Of a DNA stretch of 64,000 bases, positions 42,001 to 49,597 are shown piece after piece. How positions within the stretch are numbered: the first letter of the stretch is position 1; the number at the start of each line of letters is the position of its first letter. Source of the DNA: Candidatus Peregrinibacteria bacterium GW2011_GWF2_38_29 (GTDB lineage Bacteria > Patescibacteriota > Gracilibacteria > UBA1369 > UBA12463); NCBI GenBank assembly GCA_000992695.1, contig LBUS01000002.1, positions 62,001-126,000 on the forward strand. Direction: 5' to 3'. Both the position numbers and the translations under genes were made by a program. The notes beneath the pieces are model-generated. The model was not told the origin of the DNA. It searched no databases and saw only the letters and a list, made by a program, of their open reading frames with translations.

Positions 42001-42265
42001 AAACTCCAAGGCCGTTTACGCGTTTTGTAATAACCTGAAGAACTCCGTCGACAATCGCGGCTTGATCTTTTGCAGGTACTTTTCGAAGATCAACTTTATA
42101 ATCGAGTTGAGATCCGCCTTGAAGGTCTAGCCCAAGGTGAATCTTATCTTTTGTTATGGAATCCGGAAGGTGTAGTGCTTTTTGAACGCTCGCGGGAGCA
42201 TTATATAGCCCCAAAAATACTGCAAATAAAATAATAATTGCGATTTGCCATACGGTTCTTTTCAT
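39071..42265 (-). CDS. secDF: SecD-SecF fusion with inserted parvulin-type PPIase domain
   Basis: The tracked ORF starts inside the upstream gene; the ATG at 42265 (MKRTVWQIAIIILFAVFLGL) is the natural start, giving 1064 aa. SecDF uses the proton gradient to pull proteins out of the SecYEG channel. SecD: TM1, DLQGGSQLDYKVD, GLGVSEPSIY and IVELAGI, then the six-helix core with VDANILIFERMKEEL. SecF: GLDFTGGTLMEF, SVHDTIVVFDRLREH. Within the SecD P1 domain, residues about 247-360 form a parvulin domain (VSHILLSYKGA, AGEDFSTLAKTYSDDPGSKN, GGVLPSP, SSEFGYHIIK). The two Sec parts joined in one chain are known in some bacteria; the PPIase insertion is unusual. Confidence 0.93.
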   Translation of the reverse strand: MKRTVWQIAIIILFAVFLGLYNAPASVQKALHLPDSITKDKIHLGLDLQGGSQLDYKVDLRKVPAKDQAAIVDGVLQVITKRVNGLGVSEPSIYTSNVGDEQHIIVELAGIKDLEEAKKVVGKTIQLEFKEQKEKADPQEVERMKEYAQNVLKNILKKNDITLAGKEEEQNNIGKVKYELDPEFSFANDQPKNIATVLKDMKKGDIYKKLVDASDDEYAVNQSGQLSKKEGVYAIKLVDEQETVRFDKQAYVSHILLSYKGAQKADEKVTRTQTDAFQAAKEVLAKIKAGEDFSTLAKTYSDDPGSKNQGGVLPSPVNKSAQYVQVFKDASLALKAEGDISEITSSEFGYHIIKATKIETDVKERQVKLEKVFFSTAADMWRTTGLDGSQFTHADVNFDQLYQPYVSIQFNAEGAKLFEEITGRNVEKPLAIFVGGEFISSPTVKNKISGGSAQISGRFTVEDANNLARDLNTGAIPAPVLLVGQHTIGSTIGQEALTKSVKAGLLGLLIVAIFMIVYYRLPGLLAVGALSLYSLILIFLIKSEINLIIAFLFSAIIFVAVTYKLLKANEPALEKILSFLLACFLLFFVAFLLRTPVTLTLAGVAGVILSIGMAVDANILIFERMKEELRSGKTLAAAVDAGFDRAWSSIRDSNYSSLLTCAILFYLGSSIVKGFAFNLAAGIIVSMFTAITITKTLLKAFIGTKYGQNLWLFGVKQGAKERPIIKFMSRSKIFLGASATMITLGVIATLIFGFKPGLDFTGGTLMEFKFVNKDKVVTTETLKTALTEIGTELNKAVPIATKTPAISPIADKTTQSTELSSTEEKLDLENAQIISSGEDGFIVKTKYISNETHDKIVTELKTKLDKNMEELRFTTIGAVVGGSMQNKAIWAVVATCLMIMLYLAFTFRKIPKHVNPWRFGIAAIIALVHDIWITIGVFVIIGYFTNFEIDILFITALLTILGFSVHDTIVVFDRLREHLRIDEKEDIETIADISMTQTLSRSINTSLTAVLTLTAMLIFGSSSIFYFILTLDIGIIIGTYSSIFIATPVVVYWTKWALNKKAAK
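41186..41527 (-). other. Parvulin (PpiC-type) domain inserted in SecD
   Basis: The encoded stretch begins YVSHILLSY and ends FGYHIIKATKIE. The order His-Ile-Leu, AGEDFSTLAKTYSDDPGS, GGxL, and FGYHII is the complete rotamase signature of PpiC/PrsA. It sits between P1-domain strands on the outer face of the membrane, where it would meet emerging polypeptides. Confidence 0.9.
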
Positions 42266-42281
42266 ATAGATTTTGTTAAAT

Positions 42282-42677
42282 TTATTTATTTGATGCGAGT
42301 TTTTTATCCAGTTTTTCATCATTTCCTTTACCTTTTCTTCCGTAATCATCTTCGATTTTAACAACATCATCAAGTTCCGGAGTTGATACCTCGAATATCT
42401 CCAAATCGCTTAAGGCCTGGATGCGGTGAATAGTATAAGGAAGAATATCTATTTTGTCACCAGTTTTTAAAATTCTTGTTGTCAGTTTGTTTTTTTTGTT
42501 GCCAAAGGTTAATTTAGCGCTTCCTTTATATATATATTGGGTTTCTGTCTTTTTTTCGTGATATTGAAGGGAAAATCTGTGCCCTTTTTTTAAATGTAGG
42601 ATTTTGCCCGCGTATTTTTCGTTATGCGCGAACCAGATTTCTTTTCCCCAAGGCTTTAATTTTATTTGAACTTTCAT
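42282..42677 (-). CDS. Cupin, mannose-6-phosphate isomerase type II-like
   Basis: 131 aa. Cupin motifs: KPWGKEIWFAHNEKYAGKIL, HRFSLQYHEKKTETQYI, and LPYTIHRIQALSDLEIFEVS. It corresponds to the C-terminal isomerase domain of bifunctional ManC/AlgA, here as a separate protein 10 nt after the guanylyltransferase gene. Likely interconverts mannose-6-P and fructose-6-P for GDP-mannose. A Lys-rich ~20-residue tail is extra. Confidence 0.8.
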   Translation of the reverse strand: MKVQIKLKPWGKEIWFAHNEKYAGKILHLKKGHRFSLQYHEKKTETQYIYKGSAKLTFGNKKNKLTTRILKTGDKIDILPYTIHRIQALSDLEIFEVSTPELDDVVKIEDDYGRKGKGNDEKLDKKLASNK

Positions 42678-42687
42678 TTTTATAATT

Positions 42688-43716
42688 TTATATCGATTTT
42701 GGGCTGATTTTTTTAATTTTTTCTACGATTTCTTTGAGTCTGCCACTTTGCGATTTATCGCATACCAAAAGCGCATCCGGCGTATCGATGATAACAATGT
42801 TTTTAAGTCCGATTGTTGTGATTATTTTTTTGCCTTCTCCATATATAAGCGAATTTTCAGTGTCAATTTCTGCGTATGTTCCTTTTGTTACATTTTGGCC
42901 GTTTTTGTTTAGTTCATCATAAATTGCTTCCCATGTTCCAATGTCGTTCCAGCCAAGTTCTGCAGGAATAATTCGAACGCGCGAAGGATCGATTTTTTCC
43001 ATTACACCATAGTCGATTGAGATTTTTTCACATTTTTCATAATCTTTTTCGAGCAAATCATATGTTTTTGGCATATGTTTTTTGATTTCCTGAAGTATTA
43101 CAGATGCTTTCCAAACGTAGATTCCCGTATTCCAAAGGTATTTATAAGATGCGACATATTCTTCCGCAGTTTTTTTATTTGGTTTTTCCGTGAATTTTTC
43201 AAATTCATATATTTCAGCTCCATTAACGATTTTTAGCATTTTGCCGATTTTGACATAGCCTAGTGCCGTACTTGGATATTTAGCTTTAACTTCAACGATA
43301 TTGAGAGTGTTTTCTTCACGTGCGAGTTTTTCGGCAACATGCAATTTTTCGATGAATTCTTTTTTATTCTTTATTAAATGGTCGGCGTAAATGATCGCCA
43401 TAACTTCGCCCGGATATGTTTTTTCCACGCGTTTTGCTGCAAGTCCAATACAAGCCGCCGTATCACGCAAAGCGGGTTCAATAATTATCTGATTTTTTGG
43501 AATTTTCTTTTTAAGTGCGGTTTTTGTTACTTCACTTGCATAAGCCTTGCTTGTAGCTATAAAAATATCTTTTGGTTTTAAAAAATCCAAACGGTCGAGC
43601 GTATCTTCAAGAAGAGTTTGGTTTGTGATTAGTTTTTGAAATTGTTTTGGCTTGTTTTCGCGAGATAAAGGCCAAAGCCTTGTTCCGCCACCGCCTGCTA
43701 AAATGACTGCTTTCAT
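42688..43716 (-). CDS. manC: Mannose-1-phosphate guanylyltransferase
   Basis: 342 aa. Makes GDP-mannose from mannose-1-P and GTP. N-terminal signature LAGGGGTRLWPLSRENKPKQ; FIATSKAYASEV; IEPALRDTAACIGLAA; IYADHLI; FTEKPNKKTAEEYV; YLWNTGIYVWKAS; and ELGWNDIGTWEAIY are all family motifs. The isomerase domain often fused at the C-terminus is encoded by the next gene. Provides activated mannose for surface glycans. Confidence 0.92.
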   Translation of the reverse strand: MKAVILAGGGGTRLWPLSRENKPKQFQKLITNQTLLEDTLDRLDFLKPKDIFIATSKAYASEVTKTALKKKIPKNQIIIEPALRDTAACIGLAAKRVEKTYPGEVMAIIYADHLIKNKKEFIEKLHVAEKLAREENTLNIVEVKAKYPSTALGYVKIGKMLKIVNGAEIYEFEKFTEKPNKKTAEEYVASYKYLWNTGIYVWKASVILQEIKKHMPKTYDLLEKDYEKCEKISIDYGVMEKIDPSRVRIIPAELGWNDIGTWEAIYDELNKNGQNVTKGTYAEIDTENSLIYGEGKKIITTIGLKNIVIIDTPDALLVCDKSQSGRLKEIVEKIKKISPKSI

Positions 43717-43736
43717 AATAGAAATTTACTGAAAGG

Positions 43737-43766
43737 ATTTTAGCATGAAAGCCGTGTTGGCGCCAA
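43737..43766 (-). promoter_or_regulatory. Predicted manC promoter
   Basis: Minus strand: TTGGCG (43766-43761), 18-nt spacer ending ATGC (extended -10 TGC), TAAAAT (43742-43737). It lies in the 57-nt gap after gpmI, 20 nt before manC. Confidence 0.45.
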
Positions 43767-43773
43767 TTTGGAT

Positions 43774-45294
43774 TTAAACAATCAAGCTTTTCCCTGTCAT
43801 CTCTTTTGGCTGTTTGATTTTAAGTAATTTCAAAACCGTTGGAGCAATATCTTTTAGTCCTCCGTCACTACGAAGTTTTGGGTTTTTTATTTTATCTGAT
43901 ATGACAAGAAATATTGTTGGATTTGTTGTGTGAGAAGGACAAGGATCGCCGTTTGGATAAAGCATTTGTTCCGCATTGCCATGATCGCCGGTGATTAAAA
44001 TGTCATAACCGAGTTTTTGCGCGGTTGGAACGATTTGCTTTAGGCATGTATCAAGCGTTTCTACTGCTTTTTTTGCGGCTTTAAAGTCTCCGGAATGACC
44101 GACCAAGTCGCAGTTTGCAAAGTTTAAAAGTATAAAGCCGTAATTATTGTTTTTCATTTCGGAAATAAGTTTTTTTGTTACTTCAGGGGCGCTCATTTCC
44201 GGTTTATCCGCATAAGAAGGGCATTTTGGCGAATGAATCAAGGTCCATTTTTCGTATGGGAATTGCGTTTTTATTTGGCTGTTAAAGAAATATGTCACAT
44301 GAGCGTATTTTTCAGTTTCCGCGATTCTGAGTTGTGGAATTTTGTTTTTAACAAGCACTTCGTTGAGATTATTTTTGACGATTGGAGCAGGGAACATAAC
44401 AGGTGCGCGATTTGAATATGGACCAAAACATACAAATTCCGGATTTACTCTTTTTGTTGGTTTAAAGTCCTTAAATGCACGTTTTATAAACGCTTTTGCG
44501 ATTTGTCTTGCGCGATCTGTGCGGTAATTAAAGAAAATAACACTATCTTCGTTTTTAATGAGTCCGTTTTTATCGATAAGCATTGGGCCGATGTAATAAT
44601 CGGTTTCCGCGCCCAGTTTTTCCGCTTTATCAATTGCTTTCATTGGATTTGGCTCAAATGTGCCTTTTCCGCTTACATAAAGGTTGTGCGCAATTTTTGT
44701 GCGATCCCAGTTTGTGTCTCTGTCCATTGCATAATATCTGCCGATAATTGTTGCGATTTTGCCAATTCCATATTCTTTGATTTTCTTTTGAATCATTTCT
44801 ATGTATTTTTTTGCGGAATGTTCCGGGACGTCGCGACCATCTGTGATTGCGTGAATATAAACTTTTTTAAGTCCACGCATTTTTGCGAACTTTAAAAGCG
44901 CAAAAAGATGGCGTATATCACTATGAACGCCTTGATCTGAAATCATTCCAAGAATATGGAACGCGGAATTGTTTATTTCACAGTTTTTTGCGGCTTCACG
45001 TAAAAATTTATCTTTGAAAAACTCGCCTGATTTTATTGATTGATTTATTTCTTCAAGAGTTTGCCAGACAATTCTTCCCGCACCGATTGTGAAGTGTCCA
45101 ACCTCGCTTCCTCCTTGTGTGTGAGGCGGTTCGCCAACGTCTTCGCTGTCTGTTTTAACAAGCGTATGTTTGTATTTTTTGCGAAGCTCTTTCATGAAAG
45201 GCGTATTTGCGCGCGTAATTGCGTTTCCGGGATAATCTTTTCCTTCGCCATAGCCATCCATAATAATCAGCATGACTTTATTTTTAGTAGGCAT
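43774..45294 (-). CDS. gpmI: 2,3-bisphosphoglycerate-independent phosphoglycerate mutase
   Basis: 506 aa, full length. Interconverts 3- and 2-phosphoglycerate in glycolysis using Mn. Alkaline-phosphatase-fold metal motifs: MLIIMDGYGEG (N-terminal Asp), TQGGSEVGHFTIGAGR with catalytic Ser, SDQGVHSDIRHL, AITDGRDVPEHSAKKY, NYRTDRARQI, ANCDLVGHSG and ITGDHGNAEQM. The usual NSEVGH reads GSEVGH; the Ser is kept. The start overlaps the prepilin peptidase gene by 11 nt. Confidence 0.96.
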   Translation of the reverse strand: MPTKNKVMLIIMDGYGEGKDYPGNAITRANTPFMKELRKKYKHTLVKTDSEDVGEPPHTQGGSEVGHFTIGAGRIVWQTLEEINQSIKSGEFFKDKFLREAAKNCEINNSAFHILGMISDQGVHSDIRHLFALLKFAKMRGLKKVYIHAITDGRDVPEHSAKKYIEMIQKKIKEYGIGKIATIIGRYYAMDRDTNWDRTKIAHNLYVSGKGTFEPNPMKAIDKAEKLGAETDYYIGPMLIDKNGLIKNEDSVIFFNYRTDRARQIAKAFIKRAFKDFKPTKRVNPEFVCFGPYSNRAPVMFPAPIVKNNLNEVLVKNKIPQLRIAETEKYAHVTYFFNSQIKTQFPYEKWTLIHSPKCPSYADKPEMSAPEVTKKLISEMKNNNYGFILLNFANCDLVGHSGDFKAAKKAVETLDTCLKQIVPTAQKLGYDILITGDHGNAEQMLYPNGDPCPSHTTNPTIFLVISDKIKNPKLRSDGGLKDIAPTVLKLLKIKQPKEMTGKSLIV

Positions 45295-46114
45295 AATTGA
45301 AATAAGTTGAAATTAAAAAGTTTCCAAAAAATATTGCGGTAAGCGCTCCTGTAACTAAAAATGGTCCAAATGGAATTGCAGTTTTTAATCCCGCTTTTCC
45401 AAAAGACATCATCAAAATGCTTATAATTGATCCGATTGCATATGCTATAAATACCGCTGCGATAAAAAGTTGCCATCCAAGGACTAAAGCCATCATAAAG
45501 CCAAGAATTGAATCTCCAAGCCCAATCCATTTTCCTTTTGAAAGGATTCTTTGGCCTTCAAAAATCAAGAATGCAAAAACAACCGCATAAACCATGTCTT
45601 TTATTGATGGAGTAGGGAAGTTAATTTGTATGTGCGTTATTTGGTTTGCTACGCCTGCTAAAATTGCGAGAACTATGCCTGTATACGTAAACATGTCCGG
45701 AATTTCCTTGTACAATAAATCATAGAAAAATATTCCGATTAAAAGTGCACAGATTATTGCGCCGTAAATATAAAAAATTGCGTTATTTAAGCTGAAAGTC
45801 AATGCGTGTGTTCCGAATGATAAAAACGGTAATTGAAAATAAAGCATTGCGAAAATCACGCCCGTTAAGAGTTCTATCAAAACGTAATGAGGTGAGATTC
45901 TTTTTTTACAATTACGGCATCTTCCAAGCGTGAATACAAAGCTTAAGATTGGGATTAAATCGAGTGCCGCAAGTGTTTTTCCGCATTTTGGACAGAATGA
46001 TCTGCCAAGCATAATTCCTTTTTTATTTTTTTTGTGTCTGTAAATCAGTACGCTTAAAAAACTTCCTAAACTTGCTCCCAGATAGAAGGTGATTATTGAG
46101 AGGAATATATCCAT
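45284..46114 (-). CDS. Type IV prepilin peptidase
   Basis: 276 aa, eight or so TM segments. Cleaves the leader of type IV prepilins and methylates the new N-terminus. N-terminal methylase half with zinc-binding CPKC and CRNC pairs (about residues 41-69). Aspartyl protease half: first Asp in GIFFYDLLYKEIPDMF and second in GLGDSILGFM. Implies pilin genes elsewhere in the genome; the GspF-N-like protein at 24756 may belong to the same machinery. Confidence 0.93.
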   Translation of the reverse strand: MDIFLSIITFYLGASLGSFLSVLIYRHKKNKKGIMLGRSFCPKCGKTLAALDLIPILSFVFTLGRCRNCKKRISPHYVLIELLTGVIFAMLYFQLPFLSFGTHALTFSLNNAIFYIYGAIICALLIGIFFYDLLYKEIPDMFTYTGIVLAILAGVANQITHIQINFPTPSIKDMVYAVVFAFLIFEGQRILSKGKWIGLGDSILGFMMALVLGWQLFIAAVFIAYAIGSIISILMMSFGKAGLKTAIPFGPFLVTGALTAIFFGNFLISTYFNYAY

Positions 46115-46122
46115 TTTATTTT

Positions 46123-47589
46123 TTAACGATTAAATGAATTGGCCTGATAAGTTTTCTTTTCAAGTTTATTATACTTTTCCGCGGCCGTAGTTGCTATAGA
46201 AGTTGTTTTTTTATCTAAAGTGAATGCTTTTTTATAGTAATCTTTTGCGGTTAATGGATATTCCATTTTTTCATAAAGTTGTCCCAGATTTAAATATACC
46301 GCTGACATGGAAGGCGCTATTGCAAGCGCTTTATCAAGGTTTTGTTTTGCGGATTTATAGTCTTTGTTTGCGATGTTTGCCCATCCAAGAAGGTTATATG
46401 CCATGGCGCTATTTGGATGTGCTTTTAATGCGAGCTTTGCGAGCTCTAATGCGGCTTTTGGATTATTTAATTTTTCAATATAAATCCAAATTGGTCGAAC
46501 AAAATAGTCTACATTTCCGCTATTTATTCCGAGAACCGTTTCATATGCTTTTGCGGATTTTTCATAATCTTTTTTTAAGAAATAAAGTTCGGCGAGTTTT
46601 TGATGAGCTTGAATTTTTGGCTCAAATCCTTTTTGAAGTGCTGCTTCAAGGTGCACGATTGCATTATCGATTTTATTTTCTGCGAAATAAGAAAGTCCTA
46701 AGAAAAATAAAGTTTCTGCTTTTGCCGGATCGAGCTTTTTGGCTTCTTCAAGCGCTTGCGATGCTTCGCTTGGTTTGTTGCCATTCAAATATGCATATCC
46801 GAGCAAAATCCATGCGTCTCTATAATCTTTTTTACTTTTTATAACGTCAGAAAGAAGCTGTGTTGCCATCGTGTTTTCTTCTGCATTTATTAATGCTTTT
46901 GCGATAAGTGTTTTTAAATGTGATATTTGTCCGCCTTCAAATTTTGAGAATTCCGTGAATGCGTTTAAGAAAGCTTGAGCTTTGCTTTTAAGTCTTGTGT
47001 CTGTATTTATTGTTGCGAGAAGTGTTTTTCCCTTTTCATATTCTCCAAGATAAATTGCGATTATTCCTTTGTAATAAGAGATAATTTCTTCTTTTGGGTC
47101 GAGTTGTTCAAATGATTTGCTTGCTTCGCCGATATTGCCTTCCATTAAATATGCGCGACCTATATTTAGCTTTGCTTCAAAATCGTTTGAACCCATATTT
47201 AAAACTTCTTCGAATGATTCGCGCGCTTTTGTTGGATCTTTTTGCGTTAAATAAATTGCTCCAATTTTCATAACAGGGTCAATTGAGCCCGGCATTGTGT
47301 TTGCCGCTTTTCTGTATGAGTTTATTGCAAAAGCAAAACGTCCTTTTAAGCTTAGAGCGTCGCCTTCTTTCATTAAAGAATTGTAACTTTCATAAACGCT
47401 TTTTGACGTGTTTACCGGTATGGTTTGAATTGGCTTTGCGCTTTGTGGTTGCGCTACTCTAAATGTTTGAATTTGTATACCTGCGTCATTATCGCGAAAT
47501 GGCGGGATTTTAAAAATATATGCAAGATTAAGCCCAAATCCAACGATTAGTATTGCCGGCAATATCCATTTTTTACTGTTCTTTAACAT
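46123..47589 (-). CDS. Membrane-anchored TPR-repeat protein
   Basis: 488 aa. N-terminal TM segment (WILPAILIVGFGLNLAYIF), then about eight to ten tetratricopeptide repeats filling residues 65-475. Examples are AFAINSYRKAANTMPGSIDP, AWILLGYAYLNGNKPSEASQ, AMAYNLLGWANIANKDYKSA and AVYLNLGQLYEKMEYPLTAK. TPR arrays are protein-binding scaffolds; the position next to a prepilin peptidase gene suggests, but does not prove, a role in pilus or envelope assembly. The start overlaps ruvC by 7 nt. Confidence 0.85.
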   Translation of the reverse strand: MLKNSKKWILPAILIVGFGLNLAYIFKIPPFRDNDAGIQIQTFRVAQPQSAKPIQTIPVNTSKSVYESYNSLMKEGDALSLKGRFAFAINSYRKAANTMPGSIDPVMKIGAIYLTQKDPTKARESFEEVLNMGSNDFEAKLNIGRAYLMEGNIGEASKSFEQLDPKEEIISYYKGIIAIYLGEYEKGKTLLATINTDTRLKSKAQAFLNAFTEFSKFEGGQISHLKTLIAKALINAEENTMATQLLSDVIKSKKDYRDAWILLGYAYLNGNKPSEASQALEEAKKLDPAKAETLFFLGLSYFAENKIDNAIVHLEAALQKGFEPKIQAHQKLAELYFLKKDYEKSAKAYETVLGINSGNVDYFVRPIWIYIEKLNNPKAALELAKLALKAHPNSAMAYNLLGWANIANKDYKSAKQNLDKALAIAPSMSAVYLNLGQLYEKMEYPLTAKDYYKKAFTLDKKTTSIATTAAEKYNKLEKKTYQANSFNR

Positions 47590-48071
47590 TTTATTTTTGT
47601 TAGTTTTAGCGAATTTGCGAGCGAGAATGCGGCCGCGATTGCGTCTGCCGCATCGTCAGGTTTTGGTGGGTTTTTTAATCCAAAAATAATTTGAATCATT
47701 TTTTGCACATTTTCTTTTCCGGCTTTTCCGTATCCACAAGTATTTGATTTGATTTGCTGTGGAGTGTATTCGGTTATTTCTATTCCTTTTGAGTGTAGTA
47801 TTTCTAAAATAACGCCGCGTGCATGTGCGACTGAAATTGCAGTTTTAACATTTTTTGTAAAGAAAAGCCTTTCTATTGCGGCTTTTTTTGGTTTCCAGAG
47901 TTTTATGATTTTTGTGAGATCCATTGCGATTTCTGATAATTTTAGTTCAAGAGGGGAGTTTGGTTTTGTTCTTATGCATCCATAATCGAGCAGTTTGCAG
48001 GTTTGCTTTGATGTCTCTATTATGCCGAATCCAACAATCGTTGTGCCCGGATCTATGCCGATTATTATCAT
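47583..48071 (-). CDS. ruvC: Holliday junction resolvase RuvC
   Basis: 162 aa. Cuts four-way junctions together with RuvAB. The four acidic active-site residues are visible: Asp in IIGIDPGTTIVGFG, Glu in AAIERLFF, and the Asp pair in PDDAADAIAAA. ruvA is in the same strand group at 54898. One nt follows the pyk stop. Complete. Confidence 0.95.
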   Translation of the reverse strand: MIIIGIDPGTTIVGFGIIETSKQTCKLLDYGCIRTKPNSPLELKLSEIAMDLTKIIKLWKPKKAAIERLFFTKNVKTAISVAHARGVILEILHSKGIEITEYTPQQIKSNTCGYGKAGKENVQKMIQIIFGLKNPPKPDDAADAIAAAFSLANSLKLTKIKC

Positions 48072-48072
48072 T

Positions 48073-49476
48073 TTAAATAAAAATTGTATTTATTAGTTTT
48101 TCATCTTTGCTTGCATTTATTACTATAACAATTTTATTTCCTTTTTGAACGAGATTTTTCTTAATAAGAATGTTTCTCACTTCCTGCGTTGCGTTTTTCA
48201 AGTCTATTTTATGTTGAATTATTGGATTTATGCCCCAAACAAGCGCGAGTTGATTCTTTGTTTTTTCGTCTTCCGTGATTGCGATTATTGGGATGTATAT
48301 GCGGTGTCTTGAGATTTGCTGAGCCGTGAATCCGCTCAAAGTCACTGCGACTATTGCGTTTGCATTTATATCTATTGCTAACTTTGAAGCGTTTAAAGCT
48401 GTTGCGTTTGAAACCGGGAGATTCAGATTTTTTTGAGTTGGAAGTAAGTCGTGATCTTTTTGAAGATTTTTTTCAACGACACTTGCGACGCGTGAAAGCG
48501 TTTTTACCGCATCCACGGGATATTTTCCAACAGCAGTTTCGTTTGAAAGCATCATTGCATCTGTGTGATCAAAGACAGCATTTGCGGCATCGGAGATCTC
48601 GGCACGTGTTGGTGTTGCGTTTTCAACCATGGATTGAAGAATTTGCGTTGCGGTAATAACCGGTTTTCCGTATAAATTTGCAAGGTGAATTATGCGTTTT
48701 TGTGTCAAAGGAACTGTTTCCGCCGGCATTTCAACGCCAAGATCGCCACGTGCGACCATAACTCCATCTGCGACTTTCATTATGTTTTTAAGATTTCGGA
48801 CAGCTTCAGGTCTTTCAATCTTTGCGATAACTTTTGCTTTGCTGTGATGCTTTGCTATGATTTTTTTAAGCCTGATTATGTCATTTGCGCATTTAACAAA
48901 TGAAAGAGCAATATAGTCCACGTCGTTTTTTATGCCGAAAATCGCATCTTTTTTATCTTTTGCAGTGATTGGATCTGCGCTGATTGTGACGCCCGGAACA
49001 TTTATTCCTTTGTGGGTTTTTACGATTCCGCCTTTCAAGACTTTGCAGTAAATATTTTGGAATCTGTCATAAATGACTTCAAGCTCAATTGTTCCATCAT
49101 CGATAAGGATTGTATCGCCACGCTTTACCTCTTTTGGAAGTTTTTTATATTGGATTGGAAACGTTTTGCTATTTCCAATCATATTTTTTGTTGTGAGTGT
49201 AATTTTTGCGCCTTTTTTGATTGCGATGCCTTGCGCCGGCATTTCTCCGATTCTTATTTTTGGGCCTTGTAGATCTTGCATGATTGCGATTGGCACACCT
49301 GTTTCAAGCGAAACTTGTCTGATTTTTTGAATTAAATCTTTAAATTCCGAGTATTTTCCGTGTGAAAAGTTCAGCCTGACAACATTCATTCCCGCATGAA
49401 CCATTTGCTTGAGTATATGCGCTGAACTTGAGGCAGGGCCAAGAGTTGCAATGATTTTTGTGTTTTTCTTTATCAT
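48073..49476 (-). CDS. pyk: Pyruvate kinase
   Basis: 467 aa. Last ATP-yielding step of glycolysis (PEP + ADP to pyruvate + ATP). Motifs: KIIATLGPASSS, VVRLNFSHG, MQDLQGPKIRIG, VIAKIERPEAVRN (catalytic Lys), VMVARGDLGVEMP, and ATQILQSMVENATPTRAEISD. The C-terminal regulatory domain is present and typical. An extended -10 (TATGCTAAAAT) lies about 46 nt upstream, with a poor -35. Confidence 0.96.
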   Translation of the reverse strand: MIKKNTKIIATLGPASSSAHILKQMVHAGMNVVRLNFSHGKYSEFKDLIQKIRQVSLETGVPIAIMQDLQGPKIRIGEMPAQGIAIKKGAKITLTTKNMIGNSKTFPIQYKKLPKEVKRGDTILIDDGTIELEVIYDRFQNIYCKVLKGGIVKTHKGINVPGVTISADPITAKDKKDAIFGIKNDVDYIALSFVKCANDIIRLKKIIAKHHSKAKVIAKIERPEAVRNLKNIMKVADGVMVARGDLGVEMPAETVPLTQKRIIHLANLYGKPVITATQILQSMVENATPTRAEISDAANAVFDHTDAMMLSNETAVGKYPVDAVKTLSRVASVVEKNLQKDHDLLPTQKNLNLPVSNATALNASKLAIDINANAIVAVTLSGFTAQQISRHRIYIPIIAITEDEKTKNQLALVWGINPIIQHKIDLKNATQEVRNILIKKNLVQKGNKIVIVINASKDEKLINTIFI

Positions 49477-49581
49477 TTTTGTTTTGTATATGAGGTTTTA
49501 CGTCTAACTTGTTCCTTATATTTTAGCATAATTTTCGTGTTTTGGCTTGGAAATACCCTTGACGAAAGTAAAGGTTTAGGT

Positions 49582-49594
49582 GTTGCTTCGCAAC
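49582..49594. repeat. Short hairpin after glmS
   Basis: GTTGC-ttc-GCAAC, 3 nt after the glmS stop on the minus strand. Same GC-ttc-GC core as hairpins at 57235 and 61296. No T-run follows, so it is not a convincing terminator. Confidence 0.45.
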
Positions 49595-49597
49595 GTT

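Noticed and set aside
42266-42373. 36-residue N-terminal extension of SecDF
   Set aside because: Overlaps the upstream cupin gene and precedes the natural start MKRTVW before TM1.
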